Positions 57,301 through 64,000 of a DNA stretch of 64,000 bases are shown here, piece after piece. Within the stretch, counting starts at the first letter, position 1, and each line of letters starts with the position of its first letter. The position numbers and the translations under genes were made by a program. The notes under the pieces were generated by a model. The model saw nothing but the letters and a program-made list of their open reading frames with translations, had not been told where the DNA came from and ran no database searches. This DNA is from Flavobacterium soyae (lineage in GTDB: Bacteria > Bacteroidota > Bacteroidia > Flavobacteriales > Flavobacteriaceae): contig NZ_JAJQXA010000011.1 in NCBI RefSeq assembly GCF_021245985.1, forward strand, positions 149,122 to 213,121, read 5' to 3'.

Positions 57301-60300
57301 CCAAACTACTCAAAGTTTTACAATTACTGAACCTGCAGCGTCACTTACAGCAAGTTTTGGTTCTCAAACAAATGTTTCTTGCAACGGAGGAGCTAATGGA
57401 TCTGCAACTGTTAATGTTACTGGAGGAACAGGTGCTTACATATATTCTTGGGCGCCTTCTGGAGGAACAAGTGCGACTGCTTCTGGACTGGCTGCAGGTA
57501 CTTACACTGTTACAGTAACAGATGCAAATTCATGTCAAACCACACAAAGCTTTACTATTACTGAACCTGCTGTCTTAGCAGCCACACCATCTCAAACGAA
57601 TGTTTTATGTAATGGAGCTTCAACGGGATCTGCAAGTGTTGCAGTAACTGGAGGAACGGGTGCTTATACCTATTCATGGTCACCATCAGGAGGAACTGCT
57701 GCAACCGCAACTGGTCTTGCTGCAGGGACTTATACTGTTACAATAACCGATGCAAATTCATGTCAGGCTACACAAAATTTTACTATTACTGAACCTTCTG
57801 CTTTAACAGCATCACCAGTCGCACAAACTAATGTAGCCTGCTTTGGCGGGAACACTGGATCGGCGACTGTAACTGCATCTGGAGGAACAGGAGGATATAC
57901 CTATTCTTGGGCACCTGCTGGAGGCACTGCCGCTACAGCTGCGGGATTAGTAGCTGGGACTTATACTGTTACAGTTACTGATTCTAACTTATGTCAAACT
58001 ACTCAAAATTTTACAATTACTGAGCCTGCCGCTGCTCTTACAGCTACTGCGGGTGGATCTACAAACGTTTCATGTAACGGAGGAGCTAATGGATCAGCAA
58101 CTGTTAATGTTTCAGGAGGAACTGGAGGATATACTTATTCCTGGGCACCTTCTGGAGGAACTGCTGCAACAGCTTTTGGACTGGCTGCAGGAACTTATAC
58201 TGTTACTGTTACTGACACTAATTCATGTCAAACAACTCAAAGCTTTACTATTACTGAACCTGCTGCTCTTACTGCAAGTTTTGGTTCTCAAACAAATGTT
58301 TCTTGCAACGGAGGAACTAATGGATCTGCAACTGTAAATGTTACAGGAGGAACAGGTGCTTACACATATTCTTGGGCGCCTTCTGGAGGAACTGCTGCAA
58401 CAGCTTCCGGATTACCTGCGGGAACTTATACTGTTACCGTTATAGATGCCAATTTGTGTCAGACTACACAAAGCTTTACTATTACAGAACCTGCTGTACT
58501 ATCTGCTGTACCATCACAAACCAATGTTCTTTGTAATGGAGATGCGACTGGTACAGCTACAGTAAATGTATCTGGAGGCACATCCGGATATACATATTTA
58601 TGGTCTCCTTCTGGAGGAACTGCGGCAACAGCTATTGGATTATCAATAGGAAATTATAGCTGTCTTATTACTGATGCTAATGGATGTACTATTACAGAAA
58701 ACTTTACGATCACGCAGCCATCAGCTTTATTAGCTACACAAAATCAAATAAATGCAACCTGTTCAACAAGTGGGGAGGCTTCTGTAAGTGTCAGCGGTGG
58801 TACAGCTCCATATTCTTATTTATGGTCACCATCTGGTGCTGCAACTGCAACTGCAACTGGTTTAACTGCCGGAGCTAATAGTGTTGTAATTACAGATGCT
58901 AATGGTTGTACAATAACCAGAAACTTTACAATTACTACAACAAATAGCTTAGCAGCAATTACTTCACAAACTGATGTATCATGTTTTGGTGCTAATACAG
59001 GATCTGCCTCTGTAGTTCCAAGTGGAGCACCTGGACCTTTCACTTACGTATGGACACCATCTGGCGGAAATGCTGATACAGCAACTAATCTTACAGCTGG
59101 TAATTATTCTGTAACGATTACATCTTCTAATGGCTGTTCTATTGTAAAAAACTTTACTATTACAGAACCAACTGAAATTATAGTAACTCCAAATCCACAA
59201 ATAAATGTTTCTTGTAATGGAGGAGCAAATGGATCTGCAGGTGTTACTGTTACAGGAGGAACCGGAGCTTATATTTACTCTTGGGCTCCTTCTGGAGGAA
59301 CAGCAGCAACAGCAAATGGTCTTGCTGCAGGAACCTATACTGTAACAATACAAGATTTTAACTTATGTACAAAAACACAAAGTTTTACTATATCTGAACC
59401 AGCAATTCTTTCTGCATCAACATCACAAACAGATGTTTCCTGTAATGGAGGAGCTAACGGAACGGCAACGGTAAATGTAACTGGAGGAACTGGAGCATAT
59501 ACATACTCTTGGGCTCCTGCAGGAGGAACTGCTGCAACTGCAACTGGATTAAGCGCAGGAACTTACACTGCTACAATTACAGATGCTAATTCATGTCAGA
59601 CAACCGCAGCTGTTACAATTACAGAACCGGCTATTCTTGCTGCAACAGCATCTCAAACTGATGTTACTTGTAATGGATTAAATAACGGAACTGCTACAGT
59701 AATTCCAACTGGAGGTACTGTACCATATACTTATTCTTGGGCTCCTGCCGGAGGAACAGCAGCTACTGCTTCTGGATTAAGTCCTGGAACTTATACAGCA
59801 ACAATTACAGATGCTAACGGATGTACTACTACTCAATCTGTTACAATTACTGAACCTTCTGTACTTGCTGTAACTCCATCTCATATTGATGTTTCTTGTA
59901 ATGGAGGAGCTAACGGATCTGCAACGGTAAATGTTACAGGCGGAACCGGAGCTTATACTTATTCTTGGGCGCCATCTGGAGGAACAGCTGCAACAGCAAC
60001 TGGATTAAGCGCAGGAACTTATACTGCTACAATTACTGATGCTAATGGTTGTTCTACTACAGAAACTATTACTATTACACAGCCTGCTGCCCTTTCTGTA
60101 ACTTCATCTAAAACAGATGTTTCTTGTAATGGAGGGGCTAACGGAACGGCAGCTGTAAATGTAACCGGAGGAACCGGAGCTTATACTTACTCTTGGGCGC
60201 CAGCCGGAGGAACTGCTGCAACAGCAACTGGATTAAGCGCAGGAACTTATACCGTAACTATAACAGATGCAAATGCATGCCAAACAACACAAAGTTTTAC

Positions 60301-62950
60301 TATTACTGAACCAACAATCCTTACCGCAACTATATCTAAAACAGATGTTTCCTGCAACGGAGGAACTAACGGAACCGCAGCTGTAACAACAGCTGGAGGA
60401 ACTGCACCATATACTTATTCTTGGGCACCAGCCGGAGGAACGGCAGCTACTGCTTCTGGATTAAGTGCAGGAACTTATGCTGCTACAATTACAGATGCTA
60501 ACGGATGTACTACAACGCAATCTGTTACTATAACTGAACCAGCAATTCTTGCAGCAACAATATCTAAAACAGATGTTTCTTGTAATGCAGGAGTTAACGG
60601 AACTGCAACGGTAACTGCAGCTGGAGGTACAGCACCATATACTTATTCTTGGTCCCCTTCTGGAGGAACAGCTGCAACAGCTGCAGGATTAAGCGCAGGA
60701 ACTTACACTGCAACTATTACGGATGCTAACGGTTGTACTACAACGCAATCTGTTACAATTACTGAGCCTTCTGTCCTTTCTGTAACTTCATCTAAAATAG
60801 ATGTTTCTTGTAATGGAGAAGCTAATGGATCTGCAGCTGTAAATGTAACCGGAGGAACCGGAGCTTATACTTACTCTTGGGTGCCATCTGGAGGAACAGC
60901 TGCAACAGCAACTGGATTAAGCGCAGGAACTTATACTGCAACTATTACAGACGCTAACGGTTGTATCGCAACTGAGTCTATCGTAATTACTGAACCAATT
61001 GTTCTTACTGCAACGTCTACTAGTACAGATGTTTCATGCAATGGAGGGGCTAACGGAACTGGGACAGTAATTGCTGCAGGAGGAACTGCACCTTATACTT
61101 ATGCATGGTCACCTTCTGGAGGATCTGCTGCAACTGCTGCAGGATTAAGCGCAGGAGAATATTTTGTAACAGTTACAGATGCTAATGGTTGTACAACAGT
61201 AGAATCGATTTCAATTACAGAACCAAATGCTCTTGCGGCAACAATATCTAAAACTGATGTTTCTTGTAACGGAGGAACTAACGGAACTGCAACGGTAACT
61301 GTAACCGGAGGAACTGGAGCTTATACTTATTCTTGGACCCCTTCTGGAGGAACAGCTGCAACAGCAACTGGATTAAGTGCAGGAACTTATACTGTAACTA
61401 TTACAGACGCCAATGGTTGTACTGCAGCACAATCTGTAGCTATTATTACAACTCCAGACGTAACGGCGCCAGTACCAACTGTAGCTAATCTTCCAGAAAT
61501 TACTAACTATTGTTCAGTATTAGCAGCAGAAATCGCTATTCCAACTGCTACAGATAATTGTGCCGGAATTCTAAATGGAACTACAACTGACCCTTTAAGC
61601 TACAATGCTGCAGGAACTTATGTAATTACATGGAAATACGATGACGGAAATGGAAACATTACAACACAGCCGCAAACTATAAAAGTAATTGCTTCTCCAT
61701 TGAATGCAGTAACTTTTAGCAACGCTCAATTTACGTATGATGGAAATGCTCATGCACTGCAGGTTGCGAATCTTCCAACAGGAGCAACTGTTACATATTC
61801 TGCAAATAATACGTCAACAAATGCTGGTACTTATGTAGTTACTGCTACGATAACACCATCTGCTAGTGCGCCAAATTGTACGGTTGTAACTCTTACGGCA
61901 AATCTTGTTATTAATAAAGCTGCACAGCAAATTACATTTGGTGCAATTCCGGTTAAAACACTTGGAGCAAATAATACTTTTAATTTAACAGCGGCTTCAA
62001 ATTCAAATTTAGCTGTTACTTACACATCAACATACAATACACCGCTGGCTCCTGCTACAGTTTCTGCTGCTGGTGAAGTAAATATGTTAAGATCTGGTGA
62101 AGTATTAATTACTGCTCATCAGGCTGGAGATAACAATTATCTTCCTGCTGCCGATGTTTCACAATTGTTAGTTATCTTAAATAACAATATCGATGTTAAG
62201 AGAATCACTATAGGAACAAAAGCTTTTGAAAACCCTGGAAAAACAATTTTTTATGTTCTGCCATGCGGAGAAACAAATCCAACTGTTTCTGTCTTAAATG
62301 AATCGGGTGCAGTTATAACTCCTTCTGCTAATTTTACAATTCAAACTCCTAAACCGGGAATTTACAATCAGAATGTAACAATTACATCACAAGACGGAAG
62401 TTTATCTGCAACATACACTATCATAATCGTGAAACCATTTAATTTCTTTGACATTGTTAAACAGAAATTTAATAACGTACTTCTTGTAAATAACAATCCG
62501 CAGACAAATGGCGGTTATGAGTTTGTTTCTTACGAATGGTTCAAAAACGAACAGCTAATAGGAACCGGTCAGTATTATTCTGCAGGAAACAGCATTACTT
62601 CGTTATTAGACCCAACGGCAGATTATAGTGTAAAAATGACAACTAAAGATGGAAAAGTACTGTATGCATGTGCTTCTAAAATTACATTGACAAATACTCT
62701 GCAGGCAAAACTTTATCCTAACCCAATTGAAATTGGAAAAGTAATTACTGTCGAAGCAGATTTCCCTGCAGAAGAATTAGAGAAAATGCAAATTAGTCTT
62801 TACACAGTTACCGGCCAATTGGTAAAAACTGTACAATCATCTACAGCTAAAACCGAAATACAATTACCTCAAACAACTGAGAGCAATATGTACATGGTAG
62901 TTCTTGAAACACCAAATATCAAAAAATCTTTCAAGGTAATTGTAAAATAA
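54377..62950 (+). CDS. Giant SprB-repeat adhesin secreted by the type IX system
   Basis: This is a 2,857-residue surface protein. It has a signal peptide (LYLLLILLFFAIQHINSQ), an N-terminal beta domain (about 20-200), an FN3-like module (about 200-295: VKSVSATLGGNVTADGGDAS), then about 27 SprB repeats of roughly 76 residues (303-2356). Each repeat runs like DVSCNGGxNGTATVxxxGGT, xYTYxWxPSGGTAATATGLS, AGTYTVTITDANxC. HYR-like and MBG-like modules follow (about 2360-2560), and the C-terminus is a T9SS type A sorting signal (KLYPNPIEIGKVITVEADFP ... KKSFKVIVK). SprB in Flavobacterium is the motile gliding adhesin; this could be a SprB-like adhesin or a different surface fibre. Confidence 0.95.
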   Translation: MKKLYLLLILLFFAIQHINSQTTDTFESYTAGVSTFTNGTKTFNLTSTFISFTVFQLAGQGYNSSNKFIQVADDNVTGGMGQTGTITDATGSFKVSSLWVYVSGNSGLNPGVSFNGAPGSVTFTGKLAGVTKYTIVKNTTGADIGNAAPNKGFFNVNFATDGSADYTNIIIDQLDIQLSSNYDYFAVDNFAFSNGAVAPTVTSTAASAVKSVSATLGGNVTADGGDASIERGIVWATTANPTTANNKVQIGTGTGTFSNAVTGLPAATTIHFRAYAINSGGTSYGSDLTFTTGAALTAPALSKTDVSCNGGSNGTATVTPSGGTTPYTYLWSNSATTATATGLIAGSYSVTVTDAESTQITRNVIINQPTVLNGTASVTSVSCFGGSNGTATATPTGGTPSYTYLWSNGATTATATGLTAGTYSVTITDANSCQKVITGIVVGGPAAVLSATPSTTGVICFGGSNGTATITPSGGTSPYTYLWSNGAATQTASGLTAGTYSATITDNNSCTLTVNNITVLGPPSAMAATTAATPVSCFGGSNGTATVTASGGTGPYTYVWTPSGKTTAIATGLTAGTYSVTITDSNTCTYTVNNIIVGSPAAALSGTPSSTPVSCFGGANGTATITAAGGTSPYTYLWSNGAATATATGLTAGTYSVTITDNNSCIATINSIVVGSPAAVLSGTPSSTPVSCFGGTNGTATITAAGGTGPYTYLWSNGAATATATGLTAGTYSVTITDNNTCTATINSIVVGSPAAALTATAGGSTNVSCNGGSNGTATVNVTGGTAAYTYSWAPSGGTAATATGLAAGTYIVTVTDANSCQTTQSFTITEPAALTASFGSQTNVSCNGGTNGSATVNVTGGTSAYTYSWSPSGGTAATATGLSAGTYTVTITDANSCQATQSFTITEPSALAASPVAQTNVACFGGTTGSATVTASGGTGGYTYSWAPSGGTAATAAGLGAGTYIVTVTDANLCQTTQSFTITEPAASLTASFGSQTNVSCNGGANGSATVNVTGGTGAYIYSWAPSGGTSATASGLAAGTYTVTVTDANSCQTTQSFTITEPAVLAATPSQTNVLCNGASTGSASVAVTGGTGAYTYSWSPSGGTAATATGLAAGTYTVTITDANSCQATQNFTITEPSALTASPVAQTNVACFGGNTGSATVTASGGTGGYTYSWAPAGGTAATAAGLVAGTYTVTVTDSNLCQTTQNFTITEPAAALTATAGGSTNVSCNGGANGSATVNVSGGTGGYTYSWAPSGGTAATAFGLAAGTYTVTVTDTNSCQTTQSFTITEPAALTASFGSQTNVSCNGGTNGSATVNVTGGTGAYTYSWAPSGGTAATASGLPAGTYTVTVIDANLCQTTQSFTITEPAVLSAVPSQTNVLCNGDATGTATVNVSGGTSGYTYLWSPSGGTAATAIGLSIGNYSCLITDANGCTITENFTITQPSALLATQNQINATCSTSGEASVSVSGGTAPYSYLWSPSGAATATATGLTAGANSVVITDANGCTITRNFTITTTNSLAAITSQTDVSCFGANTGSASVVPSGAPGPFTYVWTPSGGNADTATNLTAGNYSVTITSSNGCSIVKNFTITEPTEIIVTPNPQINVSCNGGANGSAGVTVTGGTGAYIYSWAPSGGTAATANGLAAGTYTVTIQDFNLCTKTQSFTISEPAILSASTSQTDVSCNGGANGTATVNVTGGTGAYTYSWAPAGGTAATATGLSAGTYTATITDANSCQTTAAVTITEPAILAATASQTDVTCNGLNNGTATVIPTGGTVPYTYSWAPAGGTAATASGLSPGTYTATITDANGCTTTQSVTITEPSVLAVTPSHIDVSCNGGANGSATVNVTGGTGAYTYSWAPSGGTAATATGLSAGTYTATITDANGCSTTETITITQPAALSVTSSKTDVSCNGGANGTAAVNVTGGTGAYTYSWAPAGGTAATATGLSAGTYTVTITDANACQTTQSFTITEPTILTATISKTDVSCNGGTNGTAAVTTAGGTAPYTYSWAPAGGTAATASGLSAGTYAATITDANGCTTTQSVTITEPAILAATISKTDVSCNAGVNGTATVTAAGGTAPYTYSWSPSGGTAATAAGLSAGTYTATITDANGCTTTQSVTITEPSVLSVTSSKIDVSCNGEANGSAAVNVTGGTGAYTYSWVPSGGTAATATGLSAGTYTATITDANGCIATESIVITEPIVLTATSTSTDVSCNGGANGTGTVIAAGGTAPYTYAWSPSGGSAATAAGLSAGEYFVTVTDANGCTTVESISITEPNALAATISKTDVSCNGGTNGTATVTVTGGTGAYTYSWTPSGGTAATATGLSAGTYTVTITDANGCTAAQSVAIITTPDVTAPVPTVANLPEITNYCSVLAAEIAIPTATDNCAGILNGTTTDPLSYNAAGTYVITWKYDDGNGNITTQPQTIKVIASPLNAVTFSNAQFTYDGNAHALQVANLPTGATVTYSANNTSTNAGTYVVTATITPSASAPNCTVVTLTANLVINKAAQQITFGAIPVKTLGANNTFNLTAASNSNLAVTYTSTYNTPLAPATVSAAGEVNMLRSGEVLITAHQAGDNNYLPAADVSQLLVILNNNIDVKRITIGTKAFENPGKTIFYVLPCGETNPTVSVLNESGAVITPSANFTIQTPKPGIYNQNVTITSQDGSLSATYTIIIVKPFNFFDIVKQKFNNVLLVNNNPQTNGGYEFVSYEWFKNEQLIGTGQYYSAGNSITSLLDPTADYSVKMTTKDGKVLYACASKITLTNTLQAKLYPNPIEIGKVITVEADFPAEELEKMQISLYTVTGQLVKTVQSSTAKTEIQLPQTTESNMYMVVLETPNIKKSFKVIVK
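55282..61446 (+). repeat. DNA repeat array encoding about 27 SprB units
   Basis: The units average about 228 bp. Repeat 8 and repeat 14 share a stretch of about 136 identical bases (56829-56964 equals 58218-58353). Ordering of variants shows block duplication: units starting GGSTNV, SQTNVSC, AQTNVAC and SQTNVLC recur in sets. Later units (about 59,400 onward) use SKTDVSC/SQTDVSC variants. Counting was by eye. Confidence 0.85.
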
Positions 62951-63005
62951 ATAAACCCTGCCAGTACTAGATAAAAATAGTACTGGCATAATATAATAAC
63001 TTAAG

Positions 63006-63857
63006 ATGAAAAAAAATATTAACAGCTATATCACATCGATTGCCATTTTTACGGCATTTCTCGCAGCGTCTTTAAATAGTTATAGCCAGGATAAAAAACA
63101 AGAATTCTCGATTTCTTTAGGAGGGCCTTTTTCCTATATCGATTCAAATTCAGCAGGAAAAACAGTACCCGGAAACGGTGTAAGCGCAGGTTTTCGTTAT
63201 TCTTATTATTTAAATGAAGGATTAAGCATCGGAATTGGAGTTGAATATCAAACCTACAGTTCTGATTTAAAATTCAATTCCTTAGGAGGATCATATGCAG
63301 CTACTGACGCTGAAAATGAAAATTTCCAGTTTAGATACAGAGCTGCTAATTTAAGAGAAGAACAAAAAATGGATTATATTAATGTTCCAATCACAATACA
63401 ATTTGAAACTCCGGGTACATCAAAATTTTATATTGCGGCCGGTGGTAAAATTGGTTTCGCTTCAGGCGGAAGTTATCAAACGACTATTCAAAATGTAACA
63501 ACGAGCGGTTATTATCCACAATACAATGCAGAATTGTTCTCACCAGCCTTTGCAGGTTTTGCAAGCACTGATAATTTAGTCACAAACAAACACGACCTTG
63601 ATACCAAAGTTTCATATTCAGCAACTTTTGAAACAGGTTTGAAACAAGTTATCGGAAACAGAAATTCAATATACATTGGTGTTTATTTTGATTACGGTTT
63701 AAATAATATCTACGATAAAAGCGGAGATAAACATCTTGTACAATACAATCCTGAGCTGCCTGTAGAATTAGGATACAACAGCATATTTGATACAAATTTG
63801 AGCAGTAATGTCAGACTTGTTTCATATGGTCTTAAATTAAGATTTGCACTGCGATAA
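63006..63857 (+). CDS. Outer-membrane beta-barrel protein (OMP_b-brl type)
   Basis: This 283-residue protein has a signal peptide (ITSIAIFTAFLAASLNSYSQ), then alternating beta strands typical of the outer-membrane beta-barrel family (SISLGGPFSYIDSNS, AGFRYSYYLNEGLSIGIGVE, DYINVPITIQFE, KFYIAAGGKIGFASGG), and ends LVSYGLKLRFALR. It lies 55 nt after the SprB-repeat gene, where PorP/SprF partners are found in other loci. The sequence is a general barrel and not a recognisable PorP/SprF. A role in anchoring the adhesin is possible. Confidence 0.82.
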   Translation: MKKNINSYITSIAIFTAFLAASLNSYSQDKKQEFSISLGGPFSYIDSNSAGKTVPGNGVSAGFRYSYYLNEGLSIGIGVEYQTYSSDLKFNSLGGSYAATDAENENFQFRYRAANLREEQKMDYINVPITIQFETPGTSKFYIAAGGKIGFASGGSYQTTIQNVTTSGYYPQYNAELFSPAFAGFASTDNLVTNKHDLDTKVSYSATFETGLKQVIGNRNSIYIGVYFDYGLNNIYDKSGDKHLVQYNPELPVELGYNSIFDTNLSSNVRLVSYGLKLRFALR

Positions 63858-63880
63858 TTGCTTTTGACCAATTAAAAAAA

Positions 63881-63914
63881 GAGGCTGTCTCAAAAGGACA
63901 GCTTCTTTTTTTTG
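63881..63914 (+). terminator. Terminator after the adhesin-barrel genes
   Basis: Stem AGAGGCTGTC / GACAGCTTCT with one G-U pair, loop TCAAAAG, then eight T. Its left arm matches that at 8789-8800. Positions 63915-64000 hold no feature I can support. Confidence 0.8.
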
Positions 63915-64000
63915 GTAAAAACAAGATTGTCCACTAAAAACATTAATTCAGGTTTTTCGGATTCCACTTTCAAGATAATTTTTTATTTCTTGCTGATTTT

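Noticed and set aside
55282..61446. Regular DNA repeats that might be taken for a CRISPR array
   Set aside because: They lie in one continuous reading frame encoding SprB units of about 76 residues, with no short repeat-spacer structure and no cas genes.
63006..63857. Calling the barrel protein SprF/PorP
   Set aside because: Position after a SprB-repeat gene suggests it, but the sequence lacks features I could tie to PorP/SprF over a general outer-membrane barrel.

Overview
The window looks like a chromosomal segment of a Flavobacterium-type Bacteroidota. The reasons are AT-rich DNA, SusC/SusD and FecR/ECF-sigma genes, a SprB-repeat adhesin with a type IX secretion C-terminus, promoters of the Bacteroidota form TTTG-N20-TAnnTTTG, and starts that rarely have Shine-Dalgarno sites. 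I found no rRNA, tRNA, CRISPR array, IS element or phage integrase.

Layout. 1-6.3 kb (minus): ECF sigma, FecR anti-sigma, SusC transporter and SusD (cut by the window edge), a self-regulated glycan-uptake locus. 6.6-13.8 kb: small hypothetical proteins, an HxlR regulator divergent from an NAD(P)-binding protein, a GH97 glycosidase, DoxX, and a TetR/small protein/MFS efflux operon. 14.6-22.6 kb (plus): eight co-directional genes resembling an uncharacterised oxidative pathway: dehydrogenase small subunit, GMC oxidoreductase, VioB-type ferritin-like protein, ABM monooxygenase-fold protein, beta-barrel protein, double Dabb-like protein, berberine-bridge-type flavoenzyme and DUF985 cupin. 22.7-24.3 kb: a TetR regulator and an SDR sharing one operator sequence. 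24.4-30 kb: L,D-transpeptidase, TPR histidine kinase with response regulator, and a class V aminotransferase. 30-31.5 kb: an orphan SAM-I riboswitch followed by decayed genes, a repeat element, and a structured RNA leader before a 77-residue protein.

31.5-38.9 kb is the most striking part. It is a very AT-rich eight-gene minus-strand operon: MazG+MazG_C, a thymine-hypermodification (HMUDK/aGPT-PPlase)-like helical protein, an Nmad2 protein, four TIR-domain proteins and a SLOG-like protein. A divergent GIY-YIG protein sits beside it. The operon looks like a nucleotide- or NAD-signalling antiphage system related to Thoeris, but with no recognisable SIR2 or membrane effector.

38.9-54.3 kb: a retropepsin-like protease, a large repeat lipoprotein, OsmC with a convergent OxyR (C199/C208), MarR/GNAT, a second HxlR divergent from an SRPBCC protein, a TonB-dependent siderophore receptor with a PepSY reductase behind an iron-box-like site, and a phage-collar-domain protein convergent with a methyltransferase-like protein. 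54.4-63.9 kb: a 2,857-residue adhesin with about 27 SprB repeats and an outer-membrane beta-barrel protein.

Several regulators sit beside their likely operators (HxlR twice, TetR twice, ECF sigma). Intergenic regions hold families of short palindromic repeats. All family names come from reading the sequence; no database search was run.
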